Assembly: GCA_009792885.1 (NCBI GenBank) | Contig: WMCF01000141.1 | Coordinates: 782,027-846,026, forward strand | Direction: 5' to 3' | Length of the DNA stretch: 64,000 nucleotides | From: Eremophila alpestris peregrina | Taxonomy: Eukaryota; Chordata; Aves; Passeriformes; Alaudidae | Shown here: in pieces, positions 1 to 12,577 of the stretch | Numbering within the stretch: position 1 is the stretch's first letter | Layout: each line of letters begins with the position of its first letter | Notes under the pieces: model-generated | What the model saw: only the letters and a program-made list of their open reading frames with translations | What the model was told of the DNA's origin: nothing | The model's database searches: none | Position numbers and translations under genes: made by a program

Positions 1-228
1 TTTCTATGCTGCGTTTCCAAAGTGCCTTGAACATGCTGAAGTGGAGTCTCTGGGCAGCTCATGGGTACAAATCATGAGGAGGAAAAGATTTGGGAAACCT
101 CTGTCAGTGGTGCTCCTGACTCTGTCCTTTACTAAATTAATGTGCTGCTTGCAACCTGGAAGTGTCATCCCATAAGCTCCTGTGTCCTACAGGCTCTTTC
201 CTCTGTGGAAAATTTACAGGAAAAATCT

Positions 229-246
229 GTGTGTGTGTGTGTGTGT
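229..246. repeat. (GT)n microsatellite
   Basis: Nine uninterrupted GT dinucleotides. No associated gene. Confidence 0.9.
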
Positions 247-1010
247 TAGGACCAGGAGTGCCAGTTGTGGGGCAGAGAGGGTCAGGGCTCCCTTTTGCAG
301 CAGGAGGAGGGAGACACTTGAAACTCCTGCAAAACATCTGGAAAAAACAAAATAGAAATGTCTGGATTCAGTAACTCCACATGTTTCTGTGTGAGCGATG
401 GGAAGAGAAGTTTGTGAGGCCTCCTGTTGTGTAACACCCTGTGCCCGAGGGCAGGCAGTGGTACCTTCTGGGGAGGATTCCTGTGCTTTCCGAAGGAATC
501 AGGTCAGATGGAGTCATGGTAACTCTGAGTGTGGGATCCCCTCCCTCTCCAGCAGCCAGCACACACGAGCTGTCTGCGGGAGCCTGAGCCCTCTCTGCAT
601 ATCAATGGCTCTGCCTTATTCCAGACCCCTCTTCCTTCCCTTCTGTCCCAGGAATTTAGTTCAGACAGAGCAATATATATAATTTAGCTTTCTGCTTGAG
701 AGACCAGTCTGATCTGGCATTCTGTGGGTTTGGCATTAAACTTGAATTTACAATTAGCAGAAGGGGAGTGAGGGACTGATGCCTTTGGCTCTGTCTTTCT
801 GGCAAGGAGCCGGCTCAGCTTGGAGAGACACTGATAAATGTCTCTGCTTTCTGCTGCTATTTATAAGGGATCCAGGACCTTGCTCTGCTCCCTTTCTTTT
901 TTCAGGTTTCCATGCATTTTAATATCTTTTGGGGGCCTGTTTCAAGCAGGACTGTTCTCTTTCAAGGCTACCTCAGTCCCTCGTCAGAGCTGGGTCAGGA
1001 GCAAGATTCA

Positions 1011-1187
1011 GAGAATCATCAAATCCCAGAATGATTTGGGCGAGAAGGGACCTTAAAGAGCATCTCATTCCACCCCCTGCCGTGGGCAAGGACCTCTTCC
1101 ACTATCCCAGGGTGCTCCAAGCCCTGTCCAGCCTGGCTTTGGACACTTCCAGGGATCCAGGGGCAGCCACAGCTGCTCTGGGCACCT
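1011..1187 (-). mobile_element. CR1 LINE 3' fragment
   Basis: Read on the minus strand it carries the CR1 3' block: a bottom-strand match to the 'gctgtggctgcccctggatccctgg' type segment, the 'cagggcttgga' segment and a terminal imperfect copy of the attctatga-like octamer near 1011-1045. The 5' part is missing, as is usual for CR1. Confidence 0.85.
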
Positions 1188-4100
1188 TGGGAGGAGTGAG
1201 GGATGAGGAGTGAGGCTCTGAGGAGGACACAGATAAATCCCTGCCCTGTTCCTGTCCCTCAGAACATCCAGGTGCAGTCTCCACAATAAGTTTGCTCCAA
1301 GGGGACACGAGCATGTCTTTGCAGTTCCCCTCTGCCCGAGCACTTCCTGTGAAAGGCTGTTGTGCTGAGTTGTTTTGGTCTGTTTTCCCTCTGGGACACC
1401 AGGCAGGCCAGGCTTGGGTCCAGCCTATCCCTGAGCAACCTGGAGAGCCCGTGCTGTGCCCAGAGCCAGCACAGCCCCTGTGTGAGCCCCTCTGGAGCTG
1501 TGGGGGCTCTGGGAAGGGAATTGCCCCCTGGCCTGTGGCACTGACCCCTGGCTGCTCCGGGAGCAGGGGGAGCAGTGCCAGGGTGGTGTCTCTAAGGAAG
1601 TGTGAGTGACCCGGGACGTGTGTGGCAAGTGGATGTGGGTAGGGGTGGCCCGGTGGGCTGGCACTGGCTGTGTGGTCCAGGCAGTTCCACAGTAGCACTC
1701 CTGTCATTGAACAGGGGCCTGAAGGAAGTCACAGTGATGGGCAGAGGCTCTGCCAGAGAGAGATGAGTGAGGCTGGGAAGCTGGGTAGAAAACACATCTG
1801 AAAGTATGAGGGAGAGACATTTGGAGCCTGGAGATAAACAGGGCTGGTGGGCACAGTCCACTCATCACCCCCAGCACTGGGGCTGCTCTGTTCAGTGTCC
1901 CAAATGAATGACATTTAACCCCACGTGGTGCTTTGGGAACAGCCTTTCTCTGTGAAAGCAGGGGAAATCCTTCTCCTCACTGCTCTCTTCCCAAACTACA
2001 GCAAATTCCTGTTAAGCACTTAAACCAGGCTCCCACCTGTTCCTCCCTGCTTTTGTGTTATTTCCCAATTAATGACCTGTGTGAAGCTGCTGCCTCAGGG
2101 CATTCCTGTGGGCTTCTGCCCACCCAGTAAATCCCTGTTAATGAGCAGAGTGTCCACAATATTCCAATCCCAGCGCTGGATTCATTCTGAAAATCCCGAG
2201 TAAATGAGCTGTTTCTGTTATTGCTTCTTATTTTCCCTTTCATTGAGTACAAAGTGCACATTTGGGTTGAAGCTGAGCGTGTGTTGCTGGTTGTGGGGTC
2301 TGTCCCAACTCTGTTCTGGCTGTGGCTGTGGCTGGTTTTGGAATATCAGACTTTGTTCTTCCTTTTGAAGAAACAATACCTGCGTTACTTTAAAATGCTC
2401 TTGCTTTGGCTTAGCGTGGACCATTTTGAAATAAACATCCAGGAGAGACTTTGGGACAAAATATGCTGGATGGAATTTGAATTTGTGGTGGTGACATTCT
2501 CTGCATCTGGAAAAAAAAAATGTATTAAATCCAGTGGATAACTCCAGTCTGAGTGAGATGGCTTCTTTTTTTCCAGCAACAGAATATCGGGGGGGAGGGA
2601 GAGGGATATTCAATGATTTGTCTTAGAGCCACAATTTGGAATTTTTATACATGTGACCTTATTTAGGTCAATAAAGAGTCAGCTGGGAATTACCTGTGCC
2701 TTTGCTTGAGAACCGCTCTGCAGGGACGAGAACAATTAGAAAAGGGAAAACCCCCCGAGTTGGGAAGCCAGACCTCGGAGAGGGTGGAAAAGAGGGAAAT
2801 CTGCATTTCTGCATATGGATGAGCAGGCGGGCAGTGCCCAGTGAACTGTGCCGCATTTGCTGCCCCAGTTGAGCCGCGGCTCGGGCGCTGCCGCCCGCCT
2901 CTGTCACAGGGCACGGCCGGGGGTCTGTGGCTGTCACAGCCTGGCCCCGGGGGGTGTCCCTGCTGTCCCCTCGCTGCCAGCCTGGCCTCGGGCTGCGGAA
3001 GGAGGCGCGGAGTGTTTGTCCTGCGTGCAGCTGGCAGGAGCTGGCAGGAGCTGGGAGCTGTTCCGGACACTTGGAACAAGGGCTGTTTGTCCGGAGTGAG
3101 GACAGCGGCTCTGCCCTGCTCCCAGGCCGCTGGGGCAGGAGGGGTGGCGGCCACCCGGGCCAGCTCCAGCACTGACAACTTCTCTTTTCTCCACTGCCAG
3201 AGCACCCGAGCAACCCACAGATTCCACAGCCAGGGAGAAGAGCACGGCACAGGGAATACCTTTGCCAGCTCCGTGCCTGGGAAGGGCAGCACCAGCCCGA
3301 GCCACGGCACAGGTTCCAGTACAGGGAGAACTGGGGCCAGGGCTGCTGCTGGAGCAGCAGATTCCAGGGCAGGGATCACTAGGACCTGGGTTCCTGCTGC
3401 TCCCACACCCTTAACCCCCTGAAATCATTACACACACTGTGTGAGCCCCTGCAGGCAGCCACAGGCCCTCAGCTCAGCCAGTGCCCTGGTGGTTTTAGGT
3501 ACAGAAGCCTCTGAATTCACAGTGAGAAGGTCTGAAATTATTTTAACCACAGCTGAAAAAGTGGATACAGCCCCAGTCCTCTGCCCTGGTGACACATTTA
3601 TGGGGCAGTGGTCTGGTAGAAGCCCCTCCTGTGGTGGTTGTGTTTGATCCTGTGCTCGGGAGAAGAGCCAGAGGTCAAAGCTGGGGTCACACACAGCCAC
3701 TGCAGGCTCAGCTCAGCCGCCCTGGGCAGATGTGCAGAGCTGCCAGAGGTGCCCCTGGGTGTTTGTGTGGCCTCCAGCTGCAGCTCCAGGAGGGAGCAGA
3801 GAGGGAGCAGAGCAGCTCCCAGGGGTCCCTGTCACATCTGCCAGCCCCGGGCGGATGCCCCGGGTGCCTGAGGATCTCTCCCAGCACCACACGTCTAGAC
3901 GTGATCCCAGAGGGGCTTTGTGGTGCCTGCTGACAGCTCCACCTCCTTCCCCTCTGCTGTGAAGTGAGGGTGAGGGTATTGCCACTAAGAGATCCCCTCT
4001 GCAGAGTGATCTCCCCTTTGAAAGCATAGGTGGGGTGTTAAATATTGTGAACGTGAAGTGTTCCTACCTGTAGTTCAGCTGTGGTTCTGTAGCAGCTTGT

Positions 4101-5351
4101 ATGGAAGTGTGTTACATTCCTGTGGCTTGATTTGTTAATAATTCAAGAATTCCTGGTCCCAGGCACACAATTTGCTGCTGTGAGGCTCCATCCAAAGGAG
4201 CTGTTCATTGAGACGTGCTCAGTGCCTGATCCCTGTGAATGGGACATGCTCAGCTCAGTTTCTGTGGAGCAGTTCCTGAAGGACAGATCCGTTTGCATGA
4301 GATCAGTGATGTTCTGTTAATCCCTAACTCAGTGTAATCCACCCTCCAAAGCAGCAGGGGTAGAAGCTCGGGGGCTTCTGCTCCCAGGGAAATTGTCATT
4401 CATTTTCTCTGTATCAGAGGAGGCTCCAAATACCAGTTCATCATTGCTCGGGAAATGACATTTTGTTTTCTGCAGCGTGACATTATCACTGTTGTGTAAA
4501 TTCCATGTTGATAGCTGGGGAAAATGCCTTGGAAGGAGGATTTAAAGGCATCTGATCAGTGCTTCTTGGGGCTTGGGAGCCATTTCTGTGCAGGCCAGGT
4601 TTTGCTGTCCTCCTCCCTTGTATTTTTATTGAACAGGATGCTCTGGTGACTCTTTGGCAAAGGACGTGGAGCCCAGCAATGGAGCCACGGCCCCACAGCT
4701 GCTTCCACCCTGGGAGGGTGACACTGAGCCCTTCTCCTGTGCCTGGGCTGTGCCTGTGGCTGCCCCAGGGCCTGGATTCCCTCTGTGGGGTGAAGTGTGG
4801 CCAAGCAGGAGCACAACAGGAGCTGGGAGCCCACTTTTCCACCAGAGCCCTGGCAGAGGCAGGTGAGGCTTTGGGGTGAAAGGATGCACACCTGGGAGTT
4901 GTCTGCAATGTGCTTGGCCAGGAGCTTCCCCTCGGGATTCCAGGGCAGTCAGGATCCCAGGCCCTGCTGATGAGTGGAATTCCTTCAGCCAGCAAACAAG
5001 CACTGGTGTGGTTTAGCTCTGCTGGGAGTGTTGGGCAGCACCAGGGTGGCTCCTCAGCTCTTGTCTTAGCCTTATTTAAAGATGTATAATAAATGAAGGT
5101 ACTTTTTTTTTTCCCCTATTTTTTATCCCTAAGAAATTGATATTCCCATTTATGATTGGGAATTGCCATTCAATTGTCAGGCTTTTCATAACTTTTTAGA
5201 TAAAATTGAAATCACCTGAAAAACCATGATCAACAAACTTTTTAAAAAGCCAGTTCTGTACTGAAAACAGTCTTGGTAACACACCAGGGACCTTGTCAGA
5301 AGGGCCTGGAGTGGCAGGGCAAGGAGCAAGGGCTTCCCACTGCCCAGGGCA

Positions 5352-5580
5352 GGGATGGATGGGATATTGGGCAGGAATTTTTACCTGTGAGGGTGGGGAG
5401 GTCCTGGCACAGGGTGCCCAGAGCAGCTGTGGCTGCCCCTGGATCCCTGGCAGTGTCCCAGGCCAGGTTGGACATTGGGGCTTGGAGCAGCCTGGGACAG
5501 TGGGAGGTGTCCCTGCCCATGGCAGGGGTGGCACTGGATGTTCTTTAAAAAGGTCTTTTCAACCCAAACCAGTCTGATTT
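5352..5580 (+). mobile_element. CR1 LINE 3' fragment
   Basis: Plus-strand CR1 tail from the 'ggatattgggcaggaattt' block through 'cccatggcaggggtgg' to 'caacccaaaccagtctgat'. 5'-truncated and lightly mutated. Confidence 0.9.
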
Positions 5581-5646
5581 TTATGGTCTTATATATCTAA
5601 TATCTGTATAATATGCATAATACAATAATCTCCAGCTCTCCTGCAG

Positions 5647-5738
5647 GTGCTGCTGCCTTCAAGAAAGTTAATGGGAAGTTTGGGACCCTTCCAGTTCCAG
5701 GAAAAGGTGGTGACCAGAAATGCTGCTGCTGCAGACAG
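5647..5738 (+). other. Possible unassigned exon (92 nt)
   Basis: The segment is preceded by a pyrimidine-rich CAG acceptor (ctccagctctcctgcag) and followed by a strong donor (cag|gtaaga). One frame is open throughout and ends in a Cys-rich string. No protein family is recognised and no partner exon can be assigned, so it could be a non-coding RNA exon or chance. Confidence 0.2.
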
Positions 5739-6237
5739 GTAAGAACAGGTGTGAGTGAGGAATTTGGGAGAGGGGCTGGGCAGTGCCAGAGGACTCACAT
5801 GGACACACAGGCAGTGGTTAGAACATTCTGCACTTCAGACCCAGAGAAAGTAAGTTTATTGAGTGAAATGCAAGGAGAGAGGTGCAGAGAGAGGAGCAGA
5901 GGATGAGCCCAGCTCGGGGGTGCTGGGCAGTGTCTCCCCACCTGATGCAGGTTCCTGCTGCCAGGATCTCGTGGATGCTGCTGGGCAGCCTGGGAACACT
6001 CTGCAGGTGTAAAATAACCAGCTCACCCCAAAGGATGGAAGTTTGTGGCGAGAAAGAGAAGTGGGAGAGGATTATCCCTTGGCTCACCCAGAACATGGGA
6101 TTTCTGAGGTGCCCCAAAGTTTCCTTTGGCAGTGTCCAAGAGGTCACACTGTCCCTGGGGATTTGTCCCTGGTGTACAGAGGAGGGGGACAGTCCATGGC
6201 TGGGAGGGGATGGGCTCAGCAGGCTGTGATTGAATGA

Positions 6238-6349
6238 CTGGATGTGGCACTCAGTGCTCAGGCCTGGGTGATAAAGGAGTGATCAGTCCAAGGTTGGACT
6301 TGATGGTCTCAGAGATCTTTTCCAACTTAGTGATTCTGTGACTCTGTGA
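6238..6349 (+). mobile_element. CR1 LINE 3' terminal fragment
   Basis: This is the end of a different CR1 subfamily from the neighbours: 'ggatgtggcactcagtgctcagg' followed by 'ggttggacttgatggtctcagagatcttttccaac' and terminal gattctgtgactctgtg octamers. Confidence 0.85.
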
Positions 6350-6599
6350 AAGGAAATCCTGGTTTAATTGTTGGCTCTGAAATCTGGTTTCTTTCCCCCT
6401 CTTGCCTTCCCTTGCTGACCAGCTGGATGGAGCAGCATGAGGAGCCTGCTGGGTTTTTAACAAAACACTGCATTGGGATGCTCTGCAGTGCTCACATTTA
6501 GTCATTTTGAGTATTTAGCTATCCAGAGAGGGAAGGGGAGGATCCTTGTGAAGAAAGGCGATCGCAGAGAAAGTGTCACAGCCAGAGCAGGGTGAGGAG

Positions 6600-7100
6600 G
6601 GAGTTACATAAACTTCCCTGAGCTGGAGGCTGCGGCAGCGCCGATATCCCGGCGAGCAGAGCCGGGACCTGGAGGGACCTCAGCAGATTTAACAAACTGC
6701 TCATTCTAGTTGCGAATTGAAATTCTCCGGGACCAGGAAGTAAAACTCAGGAAATGGGCAAACAAACCTTCCCTTTGTCAGCTGCCAGTTTACCTCGGCA
6801 GCCTGCGCTCGCTGGCCGCGGGCCGGGCGCTGCTCGGTGCCGCCGCCCCGGTGCGAACGGAGCTCCTCTGCCGGGGTGAACCCGGGCTCCCGGGGGCCTG
6901 GGACTGCGGGGAGCTGCTGTGACCTGGATTTGAACTGCGGCAGGAGGCACCGCTCCCGTGTGAGCAACAGCCCCGGCACCGCGGGGGTTAAAGCCGGGCT
7001 GGGAGCTCGGCCCACGCCTGGAACGGAGCGGGCTGGGAGCTGGAAAAGACCTACAAGGGATGCAGGCAGCGCCTGGCAGCGGGAGATCGCTCCTTAAAGG
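6600..7100. promoter_or_regulatory. Orphan GC/CpG-rich patch
   Basis: CpG-dense DNA (for example the runs around 6632-6672 and 6810-6860) inside otherwise moderate-GC, CR1-bearing intergenic DNA. It looks like a small CpG island, but I see no first exon or conserved start beside it. It could mark a non-coding RNA promoter or an enhancer. Confidence 0.3.
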
Positions 7101-7889
7101 GCATTGGGAAATGTTGTTGTTGGGTCTGGCCGTAACAGACTGCGGGAATTGGGTTTCCCCCGTTTTCCCCAGGATATTTGCGCCCTCCCTCCGGAGCTGG
7201 TGGTTAAAGGACACCAAAGCCTTCAGTCCTGTTTCCGGGCCATTGGCCGGGGACAATCCTCCCCTTCCCCGTGTCATCTGGTGTGACTGTGACCCCTGAG
7301 CTCCCCATTGTCCCCAGCGTGTGTCCGGCTGCAGCGGCTCCGTGGCATTCCCGCTGGGATCGGGTCCCTGGAGCCACGGGGCTGTTCCTGCCTGCTCCTC
7401 AGTCTCTGGGCTCACCTCGGGGCTCAGCGCCTCTTTCCTTTTCCCTTTCCCCCGACACGGAGTGTTCAGGGCTCCCGGGTGCTCACTCCATCCCCGGTGC
7501 TCCCGTTCTGGGCCCCGCAGCTGCCCCCGGCATCTCCCTCCCCCTGAGCTCCTTAAGCCTCTAAAAATCCTTACAAGTGATTTGGGGTTTGATCTGAGTG
7601 TGTTTTGTGGGCAGTCTTGAGAAGCCCGAGTTTCTGCTGGTGTCCTTACCCTCTGCTGCTGAGGGATCCTCTCAGTCAGGGCAGGGGTCACTCAAAATGA
7701 TCAGCAAAAGGTTTCAGCTCAGGTATTGTCACCTAAAAGCTGAACAATCCCGGCTTTCCCTGCAAATTCTTTGAGCACTGGGTAACTCTGGGTGTGTTAT
7801 CACAGGACTTCCAGCACTTAAGGGGATGAGAGGATGGGGACAAACTCTTCAGTGGTGCCTGTTGTGTCAGGACGAGGGGTGTTGGTTTT

Positions 7890-8122
7890 ATATTGAAAGA
7901 GAATCGATTTAGATTAAAGAAAGTAGGTTTTTTATTACTGGGGTGGTAAGGCACAGCACAGGCTGTCCAGAACAGCTGTGGCTGCCCCTGGATCCCTGGG
8001 AGTGTCCAAGGCCAGGCTGGATGGAGGTCTGAGCAGCCTGCTCTGATGGAAGGTGTTCCTGCTCCTGGCAGGGGGCTGAAGTGAGATGGGCTTTCAGATG
8101 ATCCCAATTTTCTGTGATTCTC
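7890..8122 (+). mobile_element. CR1 LINE 3' fragment
   Basis: Begins at a degraded 'tttagattaaagaaag' block, passes through 'ggctgcccctggatccctggg' and ends near 'tctgtgattctctg'. An internal deletion shortens the segment before the tail. Confidence 0.85.
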
Positions 8123-8648
8123 TGCTCAGCCCGAATTGCTCAGCAGCACACCTGGGGGGTCACTGCAGTCACCATGACCTGTTGGGTTTGCCAGGCTGCC
8201 ACAAGCCCTTCCTAAGGATCCTGTGACCTTTTTTCCTAATCCATCCCAGTGCAGCCTGCCTGGCTCCTCCTGATCCACCCAGAGGTGGAGTCACCTCCAC
8301 TGTGGATGTGCTGTCCTTGGCAGAGCCGTGGCAGCTGAGTGCTGACTCTCTCCTTCCCCCCCATGCCTGGTTTCTGGAATGCCCTGAGGAGTGTCAGCTC
8401 CACGGAAGGCATGTGGAGCCAAGAGCCTCTTTCCCCAAATGGCCTCTTTCCCCTGCACGGGTTTGTTTGTTGTTTCCATCTGGAGCCTAAAGAGCAAAAT
8501 TCCCATCGTGGGCGAGACAGAGCCGGGATCTGCTTCCACCTGAGGTGTGCACACTCCTCCTGCTGAGCTTCTCCATGGTGACAAAGCCGCTGATTTCCCT
8601 GAATTTTCCATGTATAAGATAAAGGCCTCGACTTGGAGAGGCACAGCT

Positions 8649-8932
8649 NNNNNNNNNNNNNNNNNNNNNNNNNNNNNNNNNNNNNNNNNNNNNNNNNNNN
8701 NNNNNNNNNNNNNNNNNNNNNNNNNNNNNNNNNNNNNNNNNNNNNNNNNNNNNNNNNNNNNNNNNNNNNNNNNNNNNNNNNNNNNNNNNNNNNNNNNNNN
8801 NNNNNNNNNNNNNNNNNNNNNNNNNNNNNNNNNNNNNNNNNNNNNNNNNNNNNNNNNNNNNNNNNNNNNNNNNNNNNNNNNNNNNNNNNNNNNNNNNNNN
8901 NNNNNNNNNNNNNNNNNNNNNNNNNNNNNNNN
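8649..8932. other. Assembly gap (284 N)
   Basis: A run of undetermined bases. Any open frame crossing it is artificial. No gene model in this window touches it. Confidence 1.
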
Positions 8933-9683
8933 CATTTTTCACCATGAACAGAGATATCCCAGCTGGATGAATTCCTGCTGTATTCCAGGATCCCTCCTGG
9001 AGCACCCCTCACTCCAGGAGTGGGTGTGTGACTGAGGGCTGTGACCCAGGGGCAGTTTCTGTACCAGGCAGGTGCCAGCCTTGGGAGGGTGTCCCAGCTG
9101 CAATCCCATTGTCCTGGTCTGTGGCCAGAGTTCAGTTCAGGTTCTTTGATTTGCGTGGCAAACCAGGACATGGCTGTGAAACTGCTTTTTTGGGGTGTTC
9201 TTTCCCTCACCTGGGAGCTCACCCCATGGATCCATGGATGTGCCCCCATGGTTCACACCCTTCAAGAGACAATTCCCCATCACTCCACTCTGCAGAGGTG
9301 CTTCCTGACCATCTGATGTGTCCCCTGCTCCCAAGGTGCCCCAAAGATCCCAGCTCTGAGCCTCCCTCTGCTCTCCCTGTGCTGCTCATGTGGAGCCCCC
9401 TCAGCACCCCCAGCCTCGGGCACTGCCCCTTCCTGGGGAGTCCTCGAGGCTCTCGTCCTTGTGCTCACCCCAAAAGCAGTGTCTGCCTCGTTGGATTAGA
9501 GATGGAAAATCGTGGCCAGATGGTCGATCATCAGCTTCAACAACCAGAGGAGCAGAGATATTTTAGGTTCGAGGGTTTCCCATTATGCAATGGCACAGAC
9601 ACAGCACGGGGGAGGCGTTGGGTTCTTCTTTCTTTGGGTTTACTAATAATGAGGGATTTGTTTGGATTTTTTTTCTCTTAAGT

Positions 9684-10106
9684 GCAGGGTCTGGAGCTGG
9701 AATCTGATGAGGAGCAGCTGAGGGAGCTGGGAAAGGGGCTCAGCCTGGAGAAAAGGAGGCTCAGGGGGGACCTTGTGGCTCTGCACAACTCCCGGACAGG
9801 AGGGGACAGCCGGGGGAGTTGGGCTCTGCTGCCATGGAAAAAGGGAGAGGAGGAGAGGAAATGACCTCAAGTTGTGCCAGGGGAAGTTTAGGTTGGATAT
9901 TGGGGAAATTGCTTCTTGGAAAGGTGGTCAGGCATTGGCACAGCTGCCCAGGGCACGGGTGGAGTCACTGTCCCCGGGGATGTTTAAAAACCTGTGGATG
10001 TGGCACGTGGGGACAGGGGTCAGTGGTGGCCTCGGCAGTGCTGGGGAATGGTTGAACTCAATGATCTTGGGGGGCTTTTCCAACTAAACAATTCCATGAT
10101 TCTCTG
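9684..10106 (+). mobile_element. CR1 LINE 3' fragment (longer copy)
   Basis: Extends further 5' than its neighbours, from 'tggagctggaatctgatgaggagcagctgagggagctgg' through the 'ggctcagcctggagaaaaggaggctcag' block to the 'caactaaacaattccatgattctctga' tail. This includes the end of the degraded ORF2 region and the 3' UTR. Confidence 0.9.
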
Positions 10107-11419
10107 ATCTCAGCACGGGAACAGGAGACTGAGGCTTCTCCCATGGGTTGCTGTGGTTGACCTTTGGCAGGTGCAGTAAAAGCAGTGGGTGAGGATTGGA
10201 AATCAGAGCTGAGCACGGGGACTGTCCCTAATAGGAGCAGTGAATTAGGAGAAAGAAGGAGCATGAGGACAGGCAGGAATGCTCTGTGCTTGGGCCAGCC
10301 ATGGGGGGAGCTGGAAAGGAAAGTTTGTGCTGGAGAGAAAAGGCAGCCTGGCGTTTTGGGTGTCTCTGGGCACCAGACCTGCTGCCTCCTGCAGCTTTTG
10401 TGGTCCTGGGCAGGTGGCCAAGGACCATCTCCCTTCTGCCAGGCACATCCAACACATTGTGGTGTCCTCGTGCCCCAGCCCCTGGCAGAGGAACCCTGCC
10501 CTGATCAAGAGCTGTGGGTGTTGTGTGATCCTGCAGGGCAGCAGGCTCAGCTGGGCCCACTTGAATTCGTGTTTTTTGCCCTCCTGACCCTGAAGATTTT
10601 GAATAACTCAAGATTCAGAAGCAGCCAGTGCATCTGGAATATTTCTGACTCACTCATCGTGCTGGTATCTCGACACCAGCCCAAAATAACTCTGTGCTGT
10701 GGCTCAACTCTGCTGTGGATGGAGCAAAACTGCACCAAACCCCTCACGGGGTGCAGAGATGCCCCTGCAGCGATGTCAGGGGGGAAACAGCCCCCTTTGT
10801 TGCCTGCCCAGGAGGACACAGGGGCGAAGGGGTCCTGGTGCAGAGCCCCTCTCACCCCCTGGTCACTGCCACGGCCAGAGGCACCTCCAGCCCCTTCCTC
10901 ACCCCTCGCCCCGTCCTGCCGGGGGGGCCAGAGCAAGAGGCTGATGGCGATGGCTTTAATCAGGAGGGCTGGAGGCAGAGAGAGGCCCCGCCCGGGGCTG
11001 GGTGTCCTCCCGAGGGAGCAGCGCCCCGAGGTGCTCAGGGACCCCCAGCACCCCGGGCTGGAGCTCAGCATCATCCCCGCAGGGAGCTGGAGCTGGTGTG
11101 TTCACAGAGGGTCCCTGCAGGGCTCCAGAGGGACAGGGGCTCCTCCAGCCCCGTCTGGGGGCTCTGGGGGAGCCGCTCACAGCAGGAATTGTCTCGAATC
11201 CTGCCCCTTGTCCCCGGCGGGCAGAGCAGGGTTCCCCCAGGGGAGTGACGCTCGTGTGGTGAGCCCTGAGCACACGGGACCCCGAGCAGGGGATGTGCTG
11301 CACCCCCAGCCCGTGCTGGGACCGCGGGGACACGCGTGGCCCTGGAGCGTCCTCGGGACGCCGGAGCTGCTCCTGGGCTGTGCTGGGAGAGCCCTCTCCT
11401 GGTCGGAGTGCGAGGAGAG

Positions 11420-11600
11420 CGGCTGTGCCGGGGAGCGGCTGTGCCGGGGAGAGCCCAGGGACAGCCCGGTGTGCCAGGGAGTATCCAGCAGCCAGCCCGG
11501 TGTGCCGGGGAGCCCGGTATGCCGGGGAATGCCCAGGGCCAGCCCCCTGTGCCATGGAGCTCCCGGGGCCAGCCCCCTGTGCCATGGAGCCCGGCTGTCC
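11420..11600. repeat. GC-rich degenerate tandem repeat
   Basis: Short units recur: 'ggctgtgccggggagc' twice near 11420-11452, then 'ccagcccggtgtgcc' units, then a unit containing 'cagccccctgtgccatggagc' twice between 11536 and 11592. It lies inside a long open plus-strand frame that I do not regard as a gene. Confidence 0.7.
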
Positions 11601-12187
11601 CAGCGGGTCCCGCCGTGCCCGTCAGTGAGACTGCGCTGAGTTTTGAGGCGCAGCCCCAGCTGAGCACCACCCGGGCTGGTTCCATGGGAAGATGTTCCGT
11701 CCTAGTGGGTCCCTCTGGGAGTTGGGGACCTGTCCCCCAGTCCCCCTCTGCCCCAGGGATCGCTGGCAGGACCCTGCAGGGGGCTCACTCAGCTGAGGGT
11801 GTCCCTGGGCTGGAGCAGAGTCCCTGTGATGGGGCAGGGGTGGAGCGGGGTCCTTGCTCAGGGACTGAGCATCTCTGTGATGGGGCGGGGACCAGCCGCA
11901 GTGGGACAGGGAAAAAGCCAGGCAAAAGCTGGGAGGGAGGGAGCTTGGTGACACTGACCGTGTGCCATCATCTCCACACTGGGTGGGACTCCTGACTCAG
12001 ACATGGAAATCGTGAGGGAAGGCCAGGATGAAATGTGGGACGTGGGGAAGACATCAGTGGGATGAGCTGGAGGGATCCAAGGACCGGAGCATCCTCACAG
12101 ATGAAACCTGCGGATCCTCCCCCTCCCTGCGCCGTCCCCCCCGCTCCCCACGCGGGTGAGAAGCGGAGCCCCATCGTTTTCCAAATC

Positions 12188-12193
12188 TTTATT
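12188..12193 (-). terminator. ADAM11: Putative ADAM11 poly(A) signal
   Basis: TTTATT on the plus strand, so AATAAA on the ADAM11 strand, about 1.95 kb after the distal ADAM11 stop codon. It is the first good signal after the gene, and a 3' UTR of about 2 kb is typical for ADAM11. Confidence 0.6.
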
Positions 12194-12540
12194 GTAAATA
12201 AATTCTGCGACATTGCAGGGGGCGGCCGAGGCCGGGGGGCTCCGGCGGCGGCTCCCAGCACGTGCAAAGCGGGAGCTCGGGGCCAGGCGGGCTCGGGGGG
12301 TCCCGCCGGGCCCGGCGGTAGCGGAGCAGGCGGTGCGGGGTGGCGGCGGTGCGGCGAGGGGGGGACGGGGGTCCCGCCCCGCTGTGCTCGTCCCCGGGAC
12401 GGGACGGGCCCGTGGGAGCAGCGGGGGCTGCGGGGGCTTTGCTCTCTTGGCTCTGGAAGCACCGGGTGCCCCCCCCACCCCCCCACCCGCCGCGGGCCCT
12501 CCCGCCCTGACAGCGTTAAAATCATTAAGAAAAATCCCAG

Positions 12541-12574
<34 letters not shown>
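12541..12574. repeat. (TA)n microsatellite
   Basis: About 15 near-perfect TA units within the inferred ADAM11 3' UTR. It could form a hairpin in the RNA and is likely length-polymorphic. Confidence 0.95.

Positions 12575-12577
<3 letters not shown>

Larger units (their letters stand above)
1..12180. other. Intergenic region left of ADAM11, no gene recognised
   Basis: I find no conserved protein-coding exon here on either strand. By synteny the next gene to the left should be GJC1, whose coding sequence sits mainly in one exon; nothing like a connexin is present, so it must lie outside. The content is CR1 LINE 3' ends, a (GT)n run at 229-246, an orphan GC-rich patch near 6.6-7.1 kb, one assembly gap, and GC-rich repeated DNA at 10.9-11.7 kb. 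The stretches between the listed elements look like ordinary unique non-coding DNA. Confidence 0.6.

Noticed and set aside
1..1000. GJC1 3' end at the left edge
   Set aside because: Synteny predicts GJC1 nearby, but no connexin codons are seen and a 3' UTR cannot be identified from this sequence alone.
6747..7691. Minus-strand open frame of 314 codons
   Set aside because: It coincides with the CpG-rich patch, is low in recognisable motifs, and is Pro/Arg/Gly-rich as expected for GC-rich non-coding DNA.
8236..9249. Open frames crossing 8649-8932
   Set aside because: They run through undetermined bases, so their length is an artefact of the gap.
10164..11639. Long plus-strand open frame (491 codons)
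   Set aside because: It begins inside ordinary non-coding DNA, runs through a GC-rich tandem repeat, has no recognisable domain or family resemblance, and competing open frames of similar length exist in other frames. High GC explains the lack of stops.
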